From: Asterella californica | Lineage: Eukaryota > Streptophyta > Marchantiopsida > Marchantiales > Aytoniaceae | DNA: 64,000 nt | Assembly (NCBI GenBank): GCA_036924285.1 | Contig: JAYKYS010000004.1 | Coordinates: forward strand, 32,272,001-32,336,000 | Reading direction: 5' to 3' | In this document: positions 43,690 to 55,715 of the stretch, one piece after another | How positions within the stretch are numbered: position 1 is the first letter of the stretch | Layout: each line of letters opens with the position of its first letter | The notes under the pieces: generated by a model | What the model was told of the DNA's origin: nothing | Databases searched by the model: none | What the model saw: only the letters and a program-made list of their open reading frames with translations | Position numbers and translations under genes: made by a program

Positions 43690-45455
43690 ATGAAGATGAG
43701 AGGAATGCAGACAGCAAGGAAGCCGAAGTTGAAGACCATTGCGACGATGTGGTCAGACTTCAGTCCGTATCGAGAGCGATTGGAGGAGATGGGGATGGCC
43801 TTTCTAATGGAGAATTGGGGAGTCGTATCTTCGGATCTAATGCAGGAGATCCTCATCTGCACGGGACACGATGCGGAAGAACTTCGGGCGAGGCCGAAAA
43901 ACTGGACGCTATCGCATTGGAGCTTCGTGCTGGGAATTGACGATGCGGGAAGACCGGATGACTTGATGTACGATAGCACCTGCAAGCCGTCTTCGGACGA
44001 AGTGGCGAAGTATGGAGAACTTTTCTCAACGTCACCGATAGGATCGAACGGGTTCAAGGTGCACAGTTACATTGATCTTTTCAAGAGGGATGTCGCGATC
44101 GCCCTTAACACTATCTTCAAACCGCAGCGGACTTCGTATCTAGCCAATTGGCAGATACACTTCATTGAGCAGATCTCCGGAGGACGGAAGGCGTATTGGG
44201 CGAAGATCTTCCACGAGCACGTTCAAAAGCTGTACTCTAACTTCGATGATGGTGGATCTACTTATTTTGCGGCGTTTACAGTAGTCTTCTACTGAGGAAT
44301 GAAGTTGTTGGCTCACGCAGAAGAGAAGAAGTTTGGGCTAAGAACAACATCGGAAGACGAGCTGGTGATGGAGCCAACACCTCGAAGGGAAGAAATGGCA
44401 ACTCCGGTAACTTTACGGGACCTAGCACTCGAGCGAAGAGGAAGATGACGGAGGCGAGGACTACGGGAGGAGCGACTTCTCGACAGAAGAAGAAGGCAAA
44501 AAGGACAACCACGACTTCGGATGAAGAAGCCGAAGATGTGCAGACTCAAGAACGATCGTCTTCAGTGGAGGTTTTAAGAGAAACGAGTCCAAGAGCAAGT
44601 CAGCCGAGTAGAGACCAGGAGGAGTTTGTCATACGAAGAGTACCTTCGGCGACGACACTTCGGGAACCTCCTTCGGAACCCCCTCGACCTGCATCTTGTC
44701 CTAACGATGCCACGACTTCGGCACCAAAAGACCCAAGCATAGGGAAGGAGTTACAGATGTTCGAGAAGACCCTGGAGTTTCTAAGTGGCACGACACTACC
44801 TATTTTGGCAGAGTTGGACCTGCAGCGTCAGGAATACGAAAATGAGACGAAGGTACCTTTATCCCTAAGTGACCTTCTCAGTGCAGTACATTTCGGACGG
44901 CAAGGATGGCTTACGGAGAAGGACAAGTTGAAGAAAATTGAAGATACTTCGGACGAAGTCAAAAAGTTGACCATGGAGCGCGACACTTTGGTGGTTGCGA
45001 GATCAGAGGAACAGAACAGGGTCTCGAAGGAACTTCAAGATTGGCAGGCGAAGCTCAACCTTATGACTTCGCGCTTCCACGACATGAAGTCAGAGAGGGA
45101 TGCTGTACTGGAGTAGTTGGCTACCAAAGATGAGGAGCTAGCCAAGGTAGAGAAGGCGAAGGAGATTGTTGAAGCGAAGACCGAAGAACTTCGAGCGAAG
45201 GTAGATGAGGTTGCAACGACATACTTTGCCACCGAGCTTAACGCGACTGAGTTAGAGCTTCTCCAGCGACTTCGGGCAAAGTTAACAGTAGCGTCAGATC
45301 CTTCGGTGAAGAGTAGGATAGTTCGATTAGCGGAGAGGATCATACGAGATTTGAAGGAGCTTAGGGAGACAGTTAAGTTCACGTTAGTCAGTATAGGACA
45401 CGCGTTACAGTTAGGTAGAGTAGATACTACGGTTCCGTCGAGTAGGGAGACGTGA
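43690..45455 (+). pseudogene. Unrecognised protein with N-terminal globular and C-terminal coiled-coil part
   Basis: The ATG at 43690 opens a frame to a TGA at 44293, which continues open to about 44447. The next frame takes over around 44445 and runs to 45455 with a TAG at 45114. The N-terminal part (about 200 residues) is globular: WSDFSPYRERLEEMGMAF, ILICTGHDAEELRARPKNW, LANWQIHFIEQISGGRKAYW. The middle is Lys/Thr/Ser/Glu-rich. The C-terminal ~200 residues are strongly helical (DEELAKVEKAKEIVEAKTEE). The layout recalls the plant 'putative gypsy-type transposon' proteins (a globular domain followed by a coiled coil), but I cannot confirm the family. No catalytic motif is seen. Confidence 0.5.
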
Positions 45456-45518
45456 TCATGCGGTCTAGATGTGATCATCTTTTGTAGGAAATGAGATCCG
45501 CCATCTTAGGGCGAAGGG

Positions 45519-45527
45519 CTATAAAAG
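45519..45527 (+). promoter_or_regulatory. TATA box in insertion G
   Basis: CTATAAAAG lies 64 bp after the coding end. An AATAAA follows at 45621-45626. A TATA box followed about 100 bp later by a polyadenylation signal is the layout of an LTR U3-R region. The remaining 680 bp to the insert end hold no gene. Confidence 0.5.
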
Positions 45528-46306
45528 CGATGCGCGTTTCAGATATTTTACCTTTTCCATGTTTTCAGTTTTTTTTGTTACTTAATTTTCGATTGCGCAA
45601 GATTGCGGAGTGAGTGTGTGAATAAAGTGGGCGAAGGCGATTTACCTACGAAGGACGCAGTTTGCTGTCGCAGGTGTAAATCTGATTGACGCAGATGACC
45701 GAAGTTGGACTTCGGCGAAGAGTGCCTTCGGGCTATTTGAGCGAAGAACATTTCGAGAATCTGAGAACACATTAGTTACTGTGAAGTGGAAAAGCATAAG
45801 TTAAATTGTAAGAAGAGTTCGGAACATGGTGGCTTCGCCTTAAGTTTGGCTTCTTCAAATAAGTGGGATTCTTAAGAGTGAGGATTTAGTTGGAAGAACA
45901 CTTCTTAGGAAGAGTAGGGGCTTATTCTTTGAACCTTGATGTGAAATCTGTATTCTTCTGTCTTTTCAAAAGAACACTAGTAACATTTCAGCAGTATTTT
46001 GCTATCTCATTTGTTCATACATCTATCTTCTCGAATCTTTTATATGTTTGTTGGAAGGGTCCCTGATCAAGAACTATTTCATTGTTGTTTGTATTCGATT
46101 CATCCGGTTTTTGCTTAGTTTTGGTTTCTTATCAGACTTAAACTCTCATCCGGATATTATTCCATTCCGTGAGAATAACAGAAAACTATCTGAATTATCA
46201 TTGTGACGTTGTAGTACTGTGTTTTATGTAATTGTTAACTGTATCTTCGAGAGAACGATCCTTTATTTACTATTTCCGATACTTTGTGTTTCTCTGGGTT
46301 GTTATA

Positions 46307-48801
46307 GCACCTCGTATGGTTTGTCGAACTCCGGCAGCTTCAATACTGGCGCCTTTGACAAAATAGCTTTGATCGTCTGAAACGCATCATCCACCTCCTT
46401 GGTCCAACTTACCTGTGCGTCTTTGCCCGTTCTGTCCGTCAGCGGCTTCGCAATCTTTGAAAACACCTTCACATACTTGCAGTAGAACTGCGCCAATCCT
46501 AAGAATCGTCGCATCCCCTTCACTGTAGTCGGAGGCTCCGAAGTCACAATCGCGTCCACCTTCTGCATATCCGGACCGACTCCTTCTGCATATCCGGACC
46601 GACTCCTTCTGCATTAATGACATGTCTCAAGAAGTTAATGCGCTCCAAACCAAACTCACTCTTGTCAATGCTCCTGCAGCTTCGTCAACACCACCCTTAG
46701 CTGCTCCGCATGCGACTCCAAGGTTTTGGAGTAGATCAAGATGTCGTCGATGTAAACGATGACAAACTCATCCATCTCCTCGCAAAAAATTGTGTTCATC
46801 AATGTAGTGAACGTCGAAGGGGCGTTGTAGAGTCCAAATGACATCACCACGAATTCAAACGATCCGTATCTGGTTCGACAAGCGGTCTTCTCAACATCTG
46901 GATCAGCTATCCGGATCTGATAATATCCTGACTTCAAGTCTATCATGCTGAAGTACTTTGCGCCTGCTAGTCTATCAAAGAGGTCGTCTATCCTTGGCAA
47001 AGGATAATTATTCTTCACCGTCACTTTATTGAGTGCACGATAATCTACGTAGAGTCATAACTTCCCATCCTTCTTCTTTGCGAAAAGAACTGGGGCTCCA
47101 TAAGGTGACTTGCTGGTTCGAATATATCCCCGCGCTAATAGTTCACCGAGTTGTCTTTTCAACTCAAGGAGTTCCACCTGATTGAGTCGGTAAGGGGCTT
47201 TGGAAGGTGGTTCTGATCCTGGCAAGACCTCGATCTTGTGATCCACCACCCGCCTTGGAGGTAACTCAGCAGGTAACTCGTCCGTCAAGACATCCTCAAA
47301 CTCCTTAATCACTTCGCGAAGCACCTCCGGAAGTTTAGTCGCGTCTCTTGATGTTTCCTCTTGTCCGTCACCCGCCATCAAATCTGCAACCCGCATCAAA
47401 CACATGACCCCGTCGTTGAAGTCCATCTGTTTGTCTTTGATCAAATTCACCGCAAAATCGTCAATTTTTCGCGTCTTCTGGATCAACCTCACTCCCAGCT
47501 TCCGCCCTTTAACTCTAACGTTTAACCTTAAAGGTTTCTGCCTAAGTTCCACTTCAAACCTGTCCAAGAAAGTGTTCTCCAAAACCGCATGGATATCATC
47601 CATCTCGCACATCGTGAAGTTCTCTGTGAACTCTAACTTCCCACACACAAATTGTACGTCCAAGGCTACTTCAGAAGTTTGGTACATCTTGCCTTTGGCA
47701 AAACGCACCTGAATAGGCTTGTCTGCCTTGGAGGTAGACAAGCCCAACTTCTTCACCAACTTTGGACTTATGAAGGAGTGAGTCGCTCCTGTGTCCACAA
47801 GAAAAGTAACATCACGGTTAGCAACCTTGGCTTGTAGAAACATCCATCCCGACGTCTGCTTCGTGGTTCTCAAGGTCATAGTCATCTAGCCCTCCAACAA
47901 GTCCTTTGCAACAAATGCATTCATGCTACAGTTACTAACCTTAGGTTTCGTACACCCCTTAGCAATATGGCTCACCTCGCCATAGTTGTAGCAAGTAAAC
48001 TTAGCGCCATTGCCCTTCTGAGGTGTTTGCCCCTTAGGTTTTACTCCTGTTTGCTGCCGCTTTGCTGCCGGGGCAGAAGAATCATTCCGATCTTTCTCAC
48101 CCCCATCCCACTGTCGCTTGAAGCCCTTGTTCTTCTTCTAGAACTTGTCCGTGCTGCGTGGTTCAAAGGATTTCTGTTGCTGGACTTCATCGTCCTCAAT
48201 TCGCTCCGCTAGCTTCAAAAGTTTGGCACTTGTCGCAGGTAGCTCTGGCATCCGAAAGAGAGCCTTCTCCGAGCTCGACTTGAGTCCCCCGATAAATATA
48301 CATATTTTGGTCTCCTCAGGCCACTTGGAGAACGAATCCAGCTTGGCACTGAACTCGCACACATAAGCACTTAAGGTCACTGTCTACTTCAGCCGAACTA
48401 ACTCAACACCATCCTGAATCCTTTGATATTCCGGAGTGAATCGTCTTGCGAGCAACTCCTTGAACTCCTTCCAACCAAGCGCTGAGACGGTCAAGGTATG
48501 CGCATCCCTGTATGCAGTCCACCAGAGAAGCGCATGATCCTTCAGGAACGTAACCTCCGCTCTCACTTTGTCTGACTCTTGAGCTTGATGCGCTTCAAAG
48601 TATAGGTCCAACTCAGTTAAGAAATCCTTAACCTTGCGAGCCCGTCTTATACTTGTAAACGGGGTCGGCAAATTCGTCTTACAAAGCTTCCTGGTAGACG
48701 AGGAACTTCCTTGGCCTGCCTCAAGTTCAGCGATACGTTTATCCCTAGAGACCATACCTTCCTGCATGGTCTTCATCATCTTGATGAGTTCCGCATACAA
48801 G
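46307..48801 (-). pseudogene. Chromovirus E, part 3: gag C-terminus, protease, RT
   Basis: A gag region (48801-about 47890) contains LLWWTAYRD and a knuckle whose second Cys is Tyr (CYNY…H…C). The protease has VDTGATHSFISP, the usual Asp-Thr-Gly. RT has [10 protein letters not shown] and LDRT-type downstream sequence. Lesions: TAGs at about 48384 and 48138 and before the protease, a TGA at about 47055, a ~22-bp deletion near 46676, and a 27-bp tandem duplication around 46562-46615. F is inserted at 48801, G at 46306. Confidence 0.87.
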
Positions 48802-49873
48802 TGTCGCGCCCCTCATTCTCAAGATCGGGCACAGACGCGAACAACAGAACCCTAGCGGACTTGCGCTAGGTTGTGAACGCTGCGAGTAGGACTTAACGGC
48901 TTGGCCGGGAAGTTGGGATCAGATGAACCCTAAGTGGTTCTTTGAACCAAGGTTGGAACCTTGGGTTAGGACATAAGGGCCTATCCCAAGAGGGCCCCAG
49001 ACGAACGCTGACCTAAGGGGACGAGTCTGAGAACGGGTTGAAACATGGGTCTCAGACATAGGTCCGAGACGTGGGTCCGAGACGCAGACGAACCACAGGG
49101 TTCGACCCTGGGTCTGGACCACAGGTTTCAGAAAAACTGCTAAGTGTTGGAGCTCCAGGGACGTTTTAGGTCGTGGACGGAGCTCCACGTAAGATCTCGA
49201 GGCGAGTGAGGTATCATTGCAAAGATCTCGTCGAGAGCTTTCCAATGATATATAACACTCCTCGATCTGATCTCCGAGCTGAAAGTTATGGCCGAACCAC
49301 AATCGGGTTGTGGTATAATTTTCAGGGACCAAAGAGGAGAGCGGGGCCGCCGATCCCCAGAAGTATATATGAGGGGGGGCTCGATGCCTGGGTGGGTCAG
49401 GACGAGTCATCCGACCCCAGGGTTCGGCGGGCGGACTCTAGGGGCATGAGGTGATGATTGGACCAGTTCCAAGGCACGTTCCGATCTAGACTTGGACGTC
49501 TAGACTTAAGAACGATGTCGGCGGGTTAGACCACCGTTCGGGAGCCTAGACCCAGACGGACATCACGGGCGGTTGGGCCGCTAGGTGTGCTGGAGGCACC
49601 GTTTAGGACCTTGGACTTTATGGGAAGTCCGCCCCAAGTCATCTTGTGACTTGCTCATGTTTGGGACCGACTTAGGCGGATCTAAGTCGGGACTTAGGAT
49701 TGCTGAGCTTGATGGTTAGGGAGACGGTCCGGCTCCGATCCGGACCAACCAGAACTAAGGTAAGTGGTGCATGGACGCTAACTTGTGATTATGTTTGCAG
49801 GTCAGTGGTGTAAAGTTTGCGACCTACTGAGCTAGAGCTTCCGCTGGCGCAACAAGGCGGTAGGTGCGCGAAA
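48802..49873 (+). repeat. 5' LTR of chromovirus F
   Basis: 1072 bp from TGTCGCGCCC to GCGCGAAA. A TATA-like AGTATATATGAG lies near 49362. Confidence 0.88.
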
Positions 49874-49875
49874 AG

Positions 49876-49888
49876 TGGTATCAGAGCC
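49876..49888 (+). promoter_or_regulatory. Primer binding site, initiator tRNA-Met
   Basis: TGGTATCAGAGCC starts two bases after the LTR, the standard plant retrotransposon site for initiator tRNA-Met. E has a mutated TGGTATTAGAGCC at 57826-57814 on the minus strand. Confidence 0.92.
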
Positions 49889-49994
49889 GACGCTTCGGTG
49901 AGCGAGAACTTGAGGTAGCGGCTGAAGGCTGGACGCTTGAGGAGGGACGCGAGACACGAAGTGGATCAGCGTTTCTAGGTGAACACTTGGAGCG

Positions 49995-52900
49995 ATGGCC
50001 GACGTCAAACAGAGTTCCAGGAGGAAGACCAAGAAACGTGGAGCGGCTGACACCGGGACCAGATCGACTCGAGCTAGCCCCGAGGCACAGTCAGAGGACG
50101 ACAACCGACAACCTTCGCCCCAACGTCAAGGGAGCCCTGTACCAGCTGCGGCACCAGTGCAGCAAGATGGAGTTTTGCCAGCGGTGCCCAACGACTCAGG
50201 CACGGGAAGTCAAGGAGCCTTGTATGCGGAACTCATCAAGATGATGAAGACCATGCAAGAAGGCATGGCCTCCAGGGATAAACGTATCGCTGAACTTGAG
50301 GTAGGCCAAGGAAGTTCCTCGTCTACCAGAAAGCTTTGTAAGAGGAATTTGCCGACTCCGTTTACAGGTATAGGACGGGCTTGCAAGGTTAAGGATTTCT
50401 TAACTGAGTTGGACCTATACTTTGAAGCGCATCAGGCTCAGGAGTCAGACAAAGTGAGAGCGGCGGTTACGTTCCTGAAGGACCATGCGCTTCTCTGGTG
50501 GACCGCATACAGGGATGAGCATGCTTTGACCGTCTCGACGCTTGGTTGGAAAGAGTTCAAGGTGTTGCTCGCGGACGATTCACTCCGGAGTGTCAAAGGA
50601 TTCGGGACGGTGTCGAGCTAGTTAGGCTGAAACAGACGGGGACCTTAAGTGCTTATGTGCGCGAGTTCAGTGCCAAGCTGGATTCGTTCTCCAAGTGGAC
50701 TGAGGAGGCCAAGATATGTATATTCATTGGGGGACTCAAGTCTAGCTCGGAGAAGGCCCTCTTCTGGATGCCGGAGCTACCTGCGATAAGTGCCGAACTT
50801 CTGAAGCTAGCGGAGTGAATTGGGGACGACGAAGTCCAGCAACAGAAACCCTTTGAACCTCACAGCACGGACAAGTTCCAGAAAAAGAACAAGGGCTTCA
50901 AACGACAGTGGGATGGGGGTGAGAAGGATCGGAAGGATACTTCTGTCCCGGCAGCAAAGCGGCAGCAAACAGGAGTAAAACCTAAGGGGCAGACACCTCA
51001 TAAGGGCAATGGCGCTAAGTTTACTTGCTACAATTGCTAAGGGGTGCACGAAACCTAAGGTTAGTAACTGTAGCATGAATGCGTTTGTTGCAAAGGACTT
51101 GTTGGAGGGCCAGATGACTGTGACCTTGAGAACCACGAAGAAGACGCCGGGACTGATGTATCTACAAGCCAAAGTTGCTAACCGTGATGTTACTTTTCTT
51201 GTGGACACAGGAGCGACTCACTCCTTCATAAGTCCAAAGTTGGTGAAGAAGTTGGGCTTGTCTACCTCCAAGGCAGACAAGCCTATTCAGGTGCGCTTTG
51301 CCAAGGGCAAGACGTACCAAACTTCTGAAGTGGCCTTGGACGTACGATTTGCGTATGGGAAGTTGGAGTTCACAGAGAACTTCACAGTGTGCGAGATGGA
51401 TGACATCCATGCGGTTTTGGAGAACACTTTCTTGGACAAGTTTGAAGTGGAACTTAGGCGGAAACCTTTAAGGTTAAGCGTTAGAGTTAAAAGGCGGAAG
51501 CTGGGAGTGAGGCTGATCCGGAAGGCGCGGAAGATTGATGACTTTGCAGTGAATTTGATCAAAGGCAAACAGATGGACTTCAACGACGAGGTCATGTGTT
51601 TGATGCGGGTTGCAGATTTGATGACTGGTGATAGGCAAGAGGAAACATCAGGGGACGCGACTAAACTTCCGAAGGTGCTTCGCGAAGTGATTAAGGAGTT
51701 TGAGGATGTCTTGACGGATGAGTTACCTGTTGAGTTACCTCCAAGGCGGGTGGTGGATCACAAGATCGAGGTCTTGCCAGGATCGGAACCACCTTCCAAA
51801 GCCCCTTACTGACTCAATCAGGTGGAACTCCTTGAGTTGAAAAGACAACTCGGCGAGCTATTAGCGCGAGGATATATTCGAACCAGCAAGTCACCTTATG
51901 GAGCCCCAGTTCTTTTTGCAAAGAAGAAGGATGGGAAGTTACGACTCTGCGTAGATTATCATGCACTCAATAAGGTGACGGTGAAGAATAACTATCCCTT
52001 GCCAAGGATAGATGACCTCTTTGATAGGTTAGCGGGTGCGAAGTACTTCAGCAGGATAGACTTGAAGTCAGGATATTACCAGATCCGGATAGCTAACCCA
52101 GATGTTGAGAAGACCGCTTGTCCAACCAGATACGGATCGTTTGAATTCGTGGTGATGCCATTTGGACTCTCCAACGCCCCTTCGACGTTCACTACATTGA
52201 TGAACACAATTTTTCGCGAGGAGATGGATGAGTTTGTCATCGTTTACATCGACGACATCTTGATCTACTCCAAAACCTTGGAGTCGCACGCGGAGCAGCT
52301 AAGGGTGGTGTTGACGAAGCTGCGGGAGCATAAGCTGTTTGCCAACATTGACAAGAGTGAGTTTGGTTTGGAGCGCATTAACTTCTTGGGACATGTCATT
52401 AGTGCAGAAGGAGTCGGTCCGGATATGCAGAAGGTGGACGCGATTGTGACTTGGGAGCCTCCGACTACAGTGAAGGGGATGCGGCGATTCTTAGGATTGG
52501 CGCAGTTCTACCGCAAGTATGTGAAGGGGTTTTCAAAGATCGCGAAGCCGCTGATGGACTGGACGGGGCAAAGACGCACAGGTAAGTTGGACCAAGGAGG
52601 TGGATGATGCGTTTCAGACGATCAAAGCTATTTTGTCAAAGGCGCCAGTTTTGAAGCTACCGGAGTTCGACAAACCATCCGAGGTGCACACGGACGCGAG
52701 CGACTATGCGATTGGCGGAGTGTTGGTGCAGGATGGAAAACCTGTAGCATACGAAAGCAAGAAGTTATCTGGGACGGAGAGACGATGGCCGACTCACGAG
52801 AAAGAACTGTTCGTGGTGGTTCATTGCTTGAGGAAATGGCGGCATTACTTGAGACTTCACAAAACTCAAGTGTATACTGATAATATTTCGCTCAAGTACT

Positions 52901-54585
52901 TTGAGACACAAGATCGGGTGACACCAAAGCAACTACGGTGGCATGATACCTTGGCGCTCATGAACGTGGAATTAATCCACAAAGCGGGAAAGGACAATGT
53001 GGTTCCTGACGCCTTGAGTCGCAAGGAGGAATATCTTCCATCGTCAACATAGATTTTGCGAGCTATGTATCCTAAGGAGTCAGACTTGGAGAGGCGAATA
53101 CGTGAAGGTTACATGGGCGATGACCAAGCGAAGGAGTACTTGGAACAACTCAAGCGAGGAGTGAAGTTGCAGAACATGCAGCTAAGGCATGGTCTACTCA
53201 TGTTCAAGCAAAGTCGGGTTTATGTGGGACAAGGAAAACTTAGGACCAAGTTGTTAAAAGAATCTCACGATGTGCCCTTATCAGACCATAGAGGAGAAAA
53301 GTCTACTTTAGCAGTGATAGCTAAAAAGTTTTATTGGCCCCACATGAAAGACGATGTTGCCCACTTTGTGAAAACATGTGTAACCTGTCAAGCGAACCGC
53401 GTTTCTTATGAGAAGAAACAAGGGTTGCTTCATCCTTTGCCGATTCCAGTCAGACCTTGGGAAAGCATTAGCATGGACTTCATTACCTCTCTTCCTGACT
53501 CGAATGGATACAACGCGATTTTTGTGATAGTTGATCGGTTTAGCAAACTAGCGAAGTTTGCTCCGACCTTGGACACTGCAACAGCGTTCACGACTTCTCG
53601 GTTGTTCCTAGATACTTGGTGGCGTTCACATGGATTACCTCGGAGTATTATTTCAGATAGAGACTCTAAGTTCACAAGTGCCTTTTGGAAACACTTGTTC
53701 CAAAAATTGGGGACTAAGTTAAAATTTAGTACCGCCTTTCATCCGGAAACAGATGGGCAAACGGAACGAGTTAACTCGGTTCTGAATCAATACTTGAGGA
53801 ATTATGTGAGCACGGACCAAAGTGATTGGGCGGAGTGGCTCAGTCTTGCAGAGTATTGCTACAACTCCACGAAGCATTCGGCAACCGATGAATCATCTTT
53901 CTTATTGGCTTACGGACGTGAGCTAGAAGGGCCTCTTGACTTGACTCTTGCAGGGAGTTCTACATCGACACGACCAAGAACAAGGCAAACATTCGCTAAA
54001 GAGTTGGTGGCGGCAATGCAGCGGTGTGAGGAGCAAGTAAAGAGCAACCTCGAGAAGGCGCAGCAACGGTACACGAAGCAGGTAAACAAGCATCGGCGGC
54101 AAGTGAAGTTTCAAGTGGACGAAGAAGTATGGTTAAGTGCGAAAAACTTCACACTTCCGAAGGAAATATCGGCGAAGTTTTCATCGAAGTTCACGGGACC
54201 CTTTGTCATTGTCAAGAATCCGCACGAAGACGTCTATACCTTAGACTTTTCTCGCGAGTGGCAGTTGCATCCGACTTTTCATGTTTCTTTATTAAAGAAA
54301 CACTTCAAGGATGATTTGCGACCGGAGCGCAAACAGGTTCTTAGGCCTCAACCTGATGTCGTGCAAGGCGAAGCAGAATATGAGGTGGAGTCCATTTTGC
54401 AATCTCGGTGCAAATCAAACCGGATGGAGTACTTGGTCAAATGGCGTGGTTACCATTTGAAGGAAGCAACTTGGGTGCCAGAGGAAGATCTCGCACATGC
54501 GAGCAAAGCATTGGACATCTTCAAGCGGAGACAAGGACAACAGGGCGTTAGCAAGATGAGGACATCTCCTTCCAGCGAGGGGTGA
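49995..54585 (+). pseudogene. gag-pol: gag-pol polyprotein of chromovirus F
   Basis: It is about 1500 codons from the ATG at 49995 (MADVKQSSRRK). Gag has LLWWTAYRD; a 20-bp deletion near 51037 destroys the zinc knuckle. The protease has VDTGATHSFISP (about 51200). RT has [10 protein letters not shown] (about 52244). RNase H and RKWRHYL follow. Integrase has CVTCQ, SMDFIT, ISDRDSKF and TDGQTERVN (about 53380-53770). The chromodomain is at about 54370-54530, with VEYLVKW-type and WRGYHLKEATWVPEEDL motifs. Lesions: a one-base loss at about 50570, TGA at 50816 and 51810 (CGA in E), a one-base gain at about 52575, and TAG at 53050 (CAG in E). One frame for gag and pol differs from the -1 design of the other families here. 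Confidence 0.92.
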
Positions 54586-55278
54586 AGAAACGACGAACCA
54601 TACGAGAAGCAACTTGAAGCGATTTGGGCCGATGGACCTTGTAGCTTTGACTTGTGTTTGGAAATAAAGATTTTGTTTCTTGAAAATTTGTCTAAGTGTA
54701 TTGGTAGTGCATGGCTATGACTAGTTCTGATCAGATGCCTATGATGTTGTCAAGAGGAGGAACGAAGCACACTCAAAGGAAGCGAGCTGGTTTGGATAAG
54801 CATCTAAATCAAGACTAAGTCTTGATGTCAAGACTTAGGTTTGCCGTAGCGTTGGCAAAGCAAGTATGAACTTTCATACTTGTCTTGGGGCTTGGGGTGA
54901 TCTTGCTTTGTGGTTTTCTACAAAGTAAACTTAGTCTCGCGTCAGTCAAATCAGGTTGCGACCGGAAAGTGAGTTTCGGGAGACCTCGTAAGTAGGTGTG
55001 AATACTTATAGTTTGCAAGTTAGAGTCTTAAGTAGAATGTTTAGAAGTTGTCAACTAGTTTTGTTTAGGGTAAGCCAAAAAGATAAGGCTTTTCTCGAGA
55101 CTAGTTGAAATTTTCTAAGTGTTCTAGCGACAGCTTAAGACTCAAGCCAAGAAGGGAATTGCGGGTTAGCTACCAGAACGCAATTCTGACGCCAAGGGGT
55201 TGGCTACCCATTTTGAACTTGGTGTTAACTTAAAGGATCATTGTTGATGAGGGCATCAACCTCCAAAGTGGGGGTGAG
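54586..55278 (+). other. 3' untranslated region and purine tract of F
   Basis: It is non-coding and matches E 29765-30450 reversed. It ends in AAAGTGGGGGTGAG just before the LTR start at 55279. Confidence 0.75.
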
Positions 55279-55715
55279 TGTCGCGCCCCTCATTCTCAAG
55301 ATCGGGCGCAGACACGAACAACAAAACCCTAGCGGACTTGCGCTAGGTTGTGAACGCTGCGAGTAGGACTTAACGGCTTGGCCGGGAAGTTGGGATCAGA
55401 TGAACCCTAAGTGGTTCTCTGAACCAAGGTTGGAACCTTGGGTTAAGACATAAGGGCCTATCCCAAGAGGGCCCCAGACGAACGCTGACCTAAGGGGGCG
55501 AGTCTGGGAACAGGCTGAAACATGGGCCTCAGACATAGGTCTGAGACGTGGGTCCGAGACGCAGGCGAACCACAGGGTTCGACCCTAGGTCTGGACCACA
55601 GGTTTCGGAAAAACTGCTAAGTGTTGGAGCTCAAGGGACGTTTTAGGTCGTGGACGGAGTTCCACGTAAGATCTCGAGGCGAGTGAGGTATCATTGGAAA
55701 GATCTCGTCGAGAGC
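55279..55715 (+). repeat. 3' LTR of F, first part
   Basis: It begins TGTCGCGCCC and matches 48802-49235 until the junction with insert J after GAGAGC. Confidence 0.88.

Larger units (their letters stand above)
43121..46306 (+). mobile_element. Insertion G: 3.2-kb element with 5-bp target duplication and non-standard coding content
   Basis: The chromovirus sequence is cleanly split with GCACC on both sides (43116-43120 and 46307-46311). The insert starts TGTGAAG and ends GTTATA. I see no matching direct or inverted terminal repeats and no RT, integrase or transposase. It contains a broken gene (43690-45455), then a TATA box and AATAAA as in an LTR. It might be a long solo LTR with coding U3, or a non-autonomous element. 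CGAAG/CTTCG words are very frequent. Confidence 0.75.
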
